Below, in pieces: positions 59,901-64,000 of a stretch of 64,000 bases of DNA (its first letter is position 1; every line of letters starts with the position of its first letter). The position numbers and the translations under genes are program-made. The DNA comes from DASVEE01 sp036380735 (GTDB lineage: Bacteria; Acidobacteriota; Thermoanaerobaculia; Gp7-AA8): the NCBI GenBank assembly GCA_036380735.1, contig DASVEE010000033.1:1-64000 (forward strand). The letters run 5' to 3'. The notes beneath the pieces were generated by a model, which had not been told where the DNA came from, ran no database searches, and saw only the letters and a list, made by a program, of their open reading frames with translations.

Positions 59901-60520
59901 CTCCGTTTCCGAATGCCGTCGAAGATCAGGTCCGTCATGAACGAGACGTCGACTTCGTCAGGGGGTGGTGCTTCCGACAACACGCGATCGAGCACGATCG
60001 CGTTCGTCGATTCGATGATGAACAGGGCGAGACGGTGCGGATCCATGTGCCGGATCTCCTCCGCCTTCATCGCCGTCTCGAGCTGCCCCGCGAAATGATC
60101 GAATGCGGACTTGTACTGCGGCTCGCACGTGCGGCGATGGCGGCGCTGCTGCTGGGCATTCCCCTCGGGCAGGCGCAGCGAAACGTACAGGCGGAAGAAC
60201 TCGCGGTTGTCGTTGAAGAACGCGATCTTCGCGGCGAAGGCCGCGCGGAGCTTCTCGTAGAAGGTGCCCGGCATCTGCATGGCGCCGTCGACCTTGCTGA
60301 TCAGCTCCGTGATCGCCCGCTCGAACGTTTTCTCCACGAGCTCGTCGCGGTCGCGGAAGTAGAGGTAGATCGTGCCCTTGGCAACGCCCGCCTCCTCCGC
60401 GATCTCCTGCATCGTCGCCGCGGCCATCCCCTTCCGGGCAATGACCCGCATCGTCGCTTCCTGAATGGACTGGATGCGGTACTCCTGGACGACTTCTTCT
60501 TTGGACTTGGTTTGAGCCAT
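59897..60520 (-). CDS. TetR-family regulator of the efflux operon
   Basis: 207 aa. HTH residues ~17-65: YRIQSIQEATMRVIARKGMA, A-A-T-M-Q-E-I-A-E-E-A-G-V-A-K-G-T-I-Y-L-Y-F-R-D-R. The C-terminal helical ligand-binding domain has FFRLYVSLRLPEGNAQQQRR and H-R-L-A-L-F-I-I-E-S-T-N-A-I. First gene of the tetR-tolC-mfp-rnd operon; it would repress its own operon by binding the palindrome at 60544-60565 and be released by a pump substrate. No strong Shine-Dalgarno is visible before the ATG. Confidence 0.93.
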   Translation of the reverse strand: MAQTKSKEEVVQEYRIQSIQEATMRVIARKGMAAATMQEIAEEAGVAKGTIYLYFRDRDELVEKTFERAITELISKVDGAMQMPGTFYEKLRAAFAAKIAFFNDNREFFRLYVSLRLPEGNAQQQRRHRRTCEPQYKSAFDHFAGQLETAMKAEEIRHMDPHRLALFIIESTNAIVLDRVLSEAPPPDEVDVSFMTDLIFDGIRKRS

Positions 60521-60543
60521 AGACGTTAACTCATCTGTTCAGG

Positions 60544-60565
60544 TCACTGAACGCGCGGTCAGTGA
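60544..60565. promoter_or_regulatory. TetR operator
   Basis: A 22-bp near-perfect palindrome TCACTGAACG / CGGTCAGTGA around a central CG (9 of 10 pairs per arm), 24 bp before the tetR ATG. Related half-sites GGTCAGCGTCA recur at 60578-60588 and 60599-60609, exactly 21 bp apart, suggesting more than one dimer can bind. Confidence 0.7.
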
Positions 60566-60897
60566 ACCAGAAGAGCCGGTCAGCGTCAACAACCAGATGG
60601 TCAGCGTCACCAAGCTGTCACTGAAGACGACGCAGGAGGGCATGGTGTGACAGAAGGGGTGATAGCACCACTATTAGGACGGACCATAGCGCCCCAGCGA
60701 CGCCGGATGCCGGTGGGTGGTCAGCCGAAAGGGCTGACCGGTCTACTGCGCTGACCTGCGGGCGCGGCAGTGCACGTGGCAACGCACCTTACCGCGCCGT
60801 CCCGGGGCGCGACGCGCCGCCCCGATGGAAGCCAGCGCCGATATTCGTCCTATCGGTCCTATTCGTCCTATAGGTCCTATCGGTCCACACGCGCCCC
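60566..60897. other. intergenic region between the efflux and protease operons
   Basis: It contains the extra half-sites noted above, a GGTCAGCC / GGCTGACC hairpin at about 60719-60739, and a GGAC-family run at 60841-60888 (ATTCGTCCTATCGGTCCTAT…). No gene is supported; the region is GC-rich with no convincing frame. Confidence 0.5.
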
Positions 60898-63800
60898 CTA
60901 CCGCACGACCCGCCGCCTGCCCATCGACTGCACGCTGATCGCGCGCAGCGTCCTGGTGGACACCGTGTTCCCCGCGGCGTCGGCAAAGTCGATGCGCACG
61001 TCGATCGGACCGCGGATGGATTGCGCAATGGCCGTGAGATCGGCGCGGTAGTGCGTGCCGGTGGGGATGTGGCCCAACTGCCCGCTATGGCCGGAATCTT
61101 CGGCGCCTTCGGTCAGCGTCAGCGGCTGCCACTCCCCACCTTCGGTGCGCCAGTAAGCGCGCGTCGCCGCGTGCTCCAGCGACCGGGAGATCGTGTGCCA
61201 GCCGTCGTTGGTGTGGTCGGCGATCGCGAACAGCAGCGCGGCCGGCTCGTTCGGCTCGAGGTGGCCCGTCACCGCGCCAGCCGCATCGACGAAGCGCAAC
61301 GCAGTCAGCACCGGCGGAATCGTGTCTTCGGCCGCCATGTCCCACGTGAGGGTCGTCTCCGCCGCCGGCGACGTGATCTCCACGCGCAGCGGACGGCGCT
61401 CGTCGAAACGGTGCTCGACGTAGGTGCGGTTCTCGTGCGTCAGCAGGAGTGCGCCGGTGGCGCCGTCGTAAACGCGGGTTGTGAGCGGCATCCGCCAGAT
61501 CGTTTCCCGGTACGGTCCCCCCTCACTGGACAACACCAGGAGGGTGTTTCGCAGCGAGCCGGCAAACGGACTCGCATGCACCGTCGGCAGGCCGAACGGC
61601 ACCAGTTCCCCCTCCTGCACCTCGGGCGACGCCGGCGACTTCGTCACCTCGTTGCCAAACCACAGCTTCCCGCCGCGAGCCCGGAGCGGCGGCGCGACCA
61701 CCGACGCGCCCAGCCGTCCGGCGCCGATCAGCACGGAGAGGCCGGCCTCCGGATCCGGGTCGGGCGTCGTGAGAATTTCGCCGCGCCACGCTCCGGAATA
61801 CGGCACACGCAGCGGCGTCTCCGCATCCCACCACTCGCCACCCGGCGTCGTCTCCACCCACTGCGCCGACATGCCGATCGTCGAGCCCTCCTCCACGGTG
61901 GCGGGGTCCAGACGTACGCGCACGCGCCGGAAGTCGGGCGTGTTCCGCAACACCATACTGCCGGCCGTCTGCGTCAGCGGCTCGTGCTGCACCACCACCG
62001 CGCGATGGCGCTCTAAGTCGAACAGCGTCTCCGCCGCCAGCAGCCGAACGCCTTCGGGGAAATCGGAGAGCTTCAACACGCCAGGCCGGACGTGCAACCC
62101 CCAGGACAGCCCCGGCGCAATCAGACGGAAGCGCTGTTCGCGCTGTACGTTGCCGCTGAACGACGCCAGCGTGCGGCCGCTCTCGTCGACGCTGTCGAGC
62201 GTGAGCCGGTGCGGCGCGTCCTCCTCCGTCACGGAGATGGCGAGATCACCGTGGATGTCGTGCGATTGCATGATGACGCGGTCGCTCGAGACGGCAGCCA
62301 TCAGGTACTTCCCGGCCGGCACGAGGATCTCGGCCGCGAACGGATCGAAGCCGCGCGGCCAGGCGTCGCTGACGAACGAGAACATCGTGGCCGGTTCGTC
62401 GGACTCGGTGGTGACGCGCGCCGCTTTCATGACGATCCACGGCAGGTGACCGGCCGGCGTGCCGTCGACGGAGACGGCGATCCGTCCGCCGAAGCTGAGC
62501 GTGTCCAGCGACGGTGCGCCAGCGGCGGCGTTGTCGACGTGCATCGTGACGCGCATCTCGGCCGTCGCACCCGGTGCGAGCGTGAGCGTCGCCGGCTCGA
62601 ACGTGAGGGTGATCCCGTTCCGCGGCGCCACGGCGAAGCCGAACGTCGCCGCTTCGCTGCCGAGGTTGGTGAACAGCAGCGACGCCGACGAGCTCCACTC
62701 CGCCGGCGCGATCGGATTGCGCCCGAACGTGACCGCCGCCGGCTGCACGACGTAGCGCGCGTTCGCCGCCGCGTCTACGTCGATGCGGCCACCGCCCTGC
62801 GCGACCGGCTCCGCCACGATCGGCGTTGCCGTCGTCACCAGCAGCGACTTGATCTCCCACGATGTCAGCTCCGGCCGGTCCGAGAGCAGCAACGCGGCCG
62901 CGCCCGCAACGTGCGGTGCCGCCATTGACGTTCCGCTGTAGACGACCGTGCCGCCGCCGCGCTTCGCCGAACGGATCTCGACGCCCGGCGCCACGATCTC
63001 CGGCTTCAGCCCGAACGTGAGATACGCCGGGCCGCGCGACGAGAACACCGCCAGCGCATCGTCACGATCCGCCGCGCCGACCGTGATCGCACGCTCCGCC
63101 GCGGCGGGAGAGCCGATGGACAAGCCCCTGCCGTCGTTCCCCGCGGCCGCCACCACGACCGTCCCGTGGTCCACGGCCGCGTTGACGGCCCGTGACAGCG
63201 AGTCGTTGGCGTTGCCGAAGCCGCCGAGGCTGAGATTGATGACGTGGGCGCGATCGGAGAAATCGCCGTCCTCGTTCGGATCGACGGCGCGCTCGATGGC
63301 CGCGATGATGTCGGAGCCCCACCCCTTCCCTTCCGCATCCAGCACGCGGTACGCAACGAGCTTCGCCTCTGGCGCCACGTCGAGCACGGTGCCGGCGACG
63401 TGCGTCCCGTGACCCTGTTCATCGCTCGGGTCGGTGTCTTTGCCGACGAAGTCGTAGCCGCCGAGCACCTTGCCTCCGGCGAAGCGCGCGTGCGCCGCAT
63501 CGATCCCGGTGTCGATGATCGCCACGACGACACCTTCACCGCGCTTCCCCTGCACCGACCAGAAGCGCTCCGCGCCGATGCGCGAGACGGACGCTTCGTC
63601 CTCCGCCATCGCCTTCACCGGCATGTCTTCCTGCACGCTCTTCACGTACGGCAGCGCACGCAGCGCCTCCACTTTCGCACGCGGCACCGTCAGCGCGGCA
63701 CCGCGGTAAACCCGCGCGTATTCATGGTGCAGTTCGGCCGTGGCATCGCGTCGCAGACGCTGATGCAGGCTCGCCAGAAGGGCGCGCGCATCGTTCGAAA

Positions 63801-63933
63801 GCACGCTCCGGCTGCCGCTTTCGCGGTACTCCACGATGACGCGGACCGGGTCCGCGGGACGGATGACCCGATCGGTGGCGGGGACGGGGAACAGCGTCTG
63901 GCCGGCGAGAGCGAGCAACGCGAGGAGTGGCAT
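60898..63933 (-). CDS. secreted subtilisin-like (S8) serine protease
   Basis: 1,011 aa. Short signal peptide MPLLALLALAGQTLFPVPA. A propeptide-like I9 region covers ~30-110 (VRVIVEYRESGSRSVLSND; LRALPYVKSVQEDMPV). Catalytic triad: Asp141 (VVAIIDTGID), His175 (DEQGHGTHVAG), Ser336 (SGTSMAAPHVAG); oxyanion Asn266 (AAAGND). The C-terminal ~600 residues contain beta-sandwich domains (AGVELVG-free; AWRGEILTTPDPDP; LSVLIGAGRLGA) that I cannot assign to a family. It acts outside the cell. The ATG at 63933 is the only in-frame one; a GGAGG lies 20 nt upstream, further than usual, so the true start could be an unusual codon nearer to it (no ATG, GTG or TTG is available in frame). Confidence 0.9.
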   Translation of the reverse strand: MPLLALLALAGQTLFPVPATDRVIRPADPVRVIVEYRESGSRSVLSNDARALLASLHQRLRRDATAELHHEYARVYRGAALTVPRAKVEALRALPYVKSVQEDMPVKAMAEDEASVSRIGAERFWSVQGKRGEGVVVAIIDTGIDAAHARFAGGKVLGGYDFVGKDTDPSDEQGHGTHVAGTVLDVAPEAKLVAYRVLDAEGKGWGSDIIAAIERAVDPNEDGDFSDRAHVINLSLGGFGNANDSLSRAVNAAVDHGTVVVAAAGNDGRGLSIGSPAAAERAITVGAADRDDALAVFSSRGPAYLTFGLKPEIVAPGVEIRSAKRGGGTVVYSGTSMAAPHVAGAAALLLSDRPELTSWEIKSLLVTTATPIVAEPVAQGGGRIDVDAAANARYVVQPAAVTFGRNPIAPAEWSSSASLLFTNLGSEAATFGFAVAPRNGITLTFEPATLTLAPGATAEMRVTMHVDNAAAGAPSLDTLSFGGRIAVSVDGTPAGHLPWIVMKAARVTTESDEPATMFSFVSDAWPRGFDPFAAEILVPAGKYLMAAVSSDRVIMQSHDIHGDLAISVTEEDAPHRLTLDSVDESGRTLASFSGNVQREQRFRLIAPGLSWGLHVRPGVLKLSDFPEGVRLLAAETLFDLERHRAVVVQHEPLTQTAGSMVLRNTPDFRRVRVRLDPATVEEGSTIGMSAQWVETTPGGEWWDAETPLRVPYSGAWRGEILTTPDPDPEAGLSVLIGAGRLGASVVAPPLRARGGKLWFGNEVTKSPASPEVQEGELVPFGLPTVHASPFAGSLRNTLLVLSSEGGPYRETIWRMPLTTRVYDGATGALLLTHENRTYVEHRFDERRPLRVEITSPAAETTLTWDMAAEDTIPPVLTALRFVDAAGAVTGHLEPNEPAALLFAIADHTNDGWHTISRSLEHAATRAYWRTEGGEWQPLTLTEGAEDSGHSGQLGHIPTGTHYRADLTAIAQSIRGPIDVRIDFADAAGNTVSTRTLRAISVQSMGRRRVVR

Positions 63934-63973
63934 ATGCGCTACGACGAAGCACCTCCAGGAATGGTTCGTCTAC

Positions 63974-64000
63974 TACAATCGCGTCACCGCAATGCTTGCC
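63974..64000 (+). promoter_or_regulatory. promoter and start of a divergent gene at the window edge
   Basis: TACAAT (63974-63979) lies 12 nt before an ATG at 63992. The spacing and the TACAATCGC context copy the pheS start region, so a leaderless gene running off the window to the right is likely; only three codons are visible. Confidence 0.3.

Overview
High-GC bacterial chromosome. The order thrS-infC-rpmI-rplT-pheS, a lipoprotein-anchored RND/TolC pump, and large secreted PKD/carboxypeptidase-regulatory/YD-repeat proteins indicate a diderm bacterium. The overall style is reminiscent of Acidobacteriota (Thermoanaerobaculia-like), but no marker here fixes the phylum, so this is an inference. 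Protein-coding blocks are separated by unusually repeat-rich intergenic DNA.

Layout. 1-1.9 kb: 5' end of a secreted protein gene, tRNA-Val(CAC), a HicBA-like toxin-antitoxin pair and a YihY/BrkB membrane protein. 1.9-3.2 kb: gene-free repeat block (hairpins, a 17 x 21-bp array). 3.2-23.9 kb: two tandem, paralogous, secreted RHS/YD-repeat giants (3,426 and 3,212 aa). Their N-terminal ~1,075 residues are nearly the same, but the central modules and C-terminal tips differ. The upstream copy (14216-23854, minus) ends in a TNT-type NAD+ glycohydrolase toxin domain behind a Gly-Gly-Pro linker, followed immediately by a small putative immunity gene. The downstream copy ends in an unrelated Cys-rich tip with no visible immunity gene. 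24.1 kb: tRNA-Val(GAC). 24.3-31.3 kb: ExoD-like and SGNH hydrolase genes, a zinc alcohol dehydrogenase with a membrane-anchored partner, and a KaiC-like ATPase/hybrid histidine kinase operon facing a receiver protein that carries Glu at the phosphorylation site. 31.9-39.3 kb: two secreted multi-domain proteins built from Cys-paired carboxypeptidase-regulatory-like modules. 39.4-45.5 kb: HEAT-repeat protein, a gene remnant, a second 21-bp repeat array, then thrS-infC-rpmI-rplT-pheS. thrS is preceded by a Thr-rich leader peptide and a terminator/antiterminator that look like a classical ribosome-stalling attenuator; infC begins with AUU; pheT is not next to pheS. 45.6-50.5 kb: GntR-controlled ABC exporter whose two permeases carry C-terminal propeller-like extensions. 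50.7-54.1 kb: HExxH peptidase-like TPR protein, small membrane protein, gamma-glutamylcyclotransferase-like protein. 54.3-60.5 kb: tetR-tolC-mfp-RND efflux operon with a palindromic operator. 60.9-63.9 kb: secreted subtilisin-like protease.

Repeats. At least twelve intergenic loci carry runs of a 9-mer (GGAC-NN-AT-N), often as facing arms of a long hairpin. Four or five others carry hairpins whose arms are runs of 7-mers (CCGAAAA, CGCAGAA or ACGGACC type). The sequence differs between families but the architecture is the same. Several genes without a Shine-Dalgarno have a -10-like box only 6-12 nt before the start codon, suggesting leaderless transcripts.
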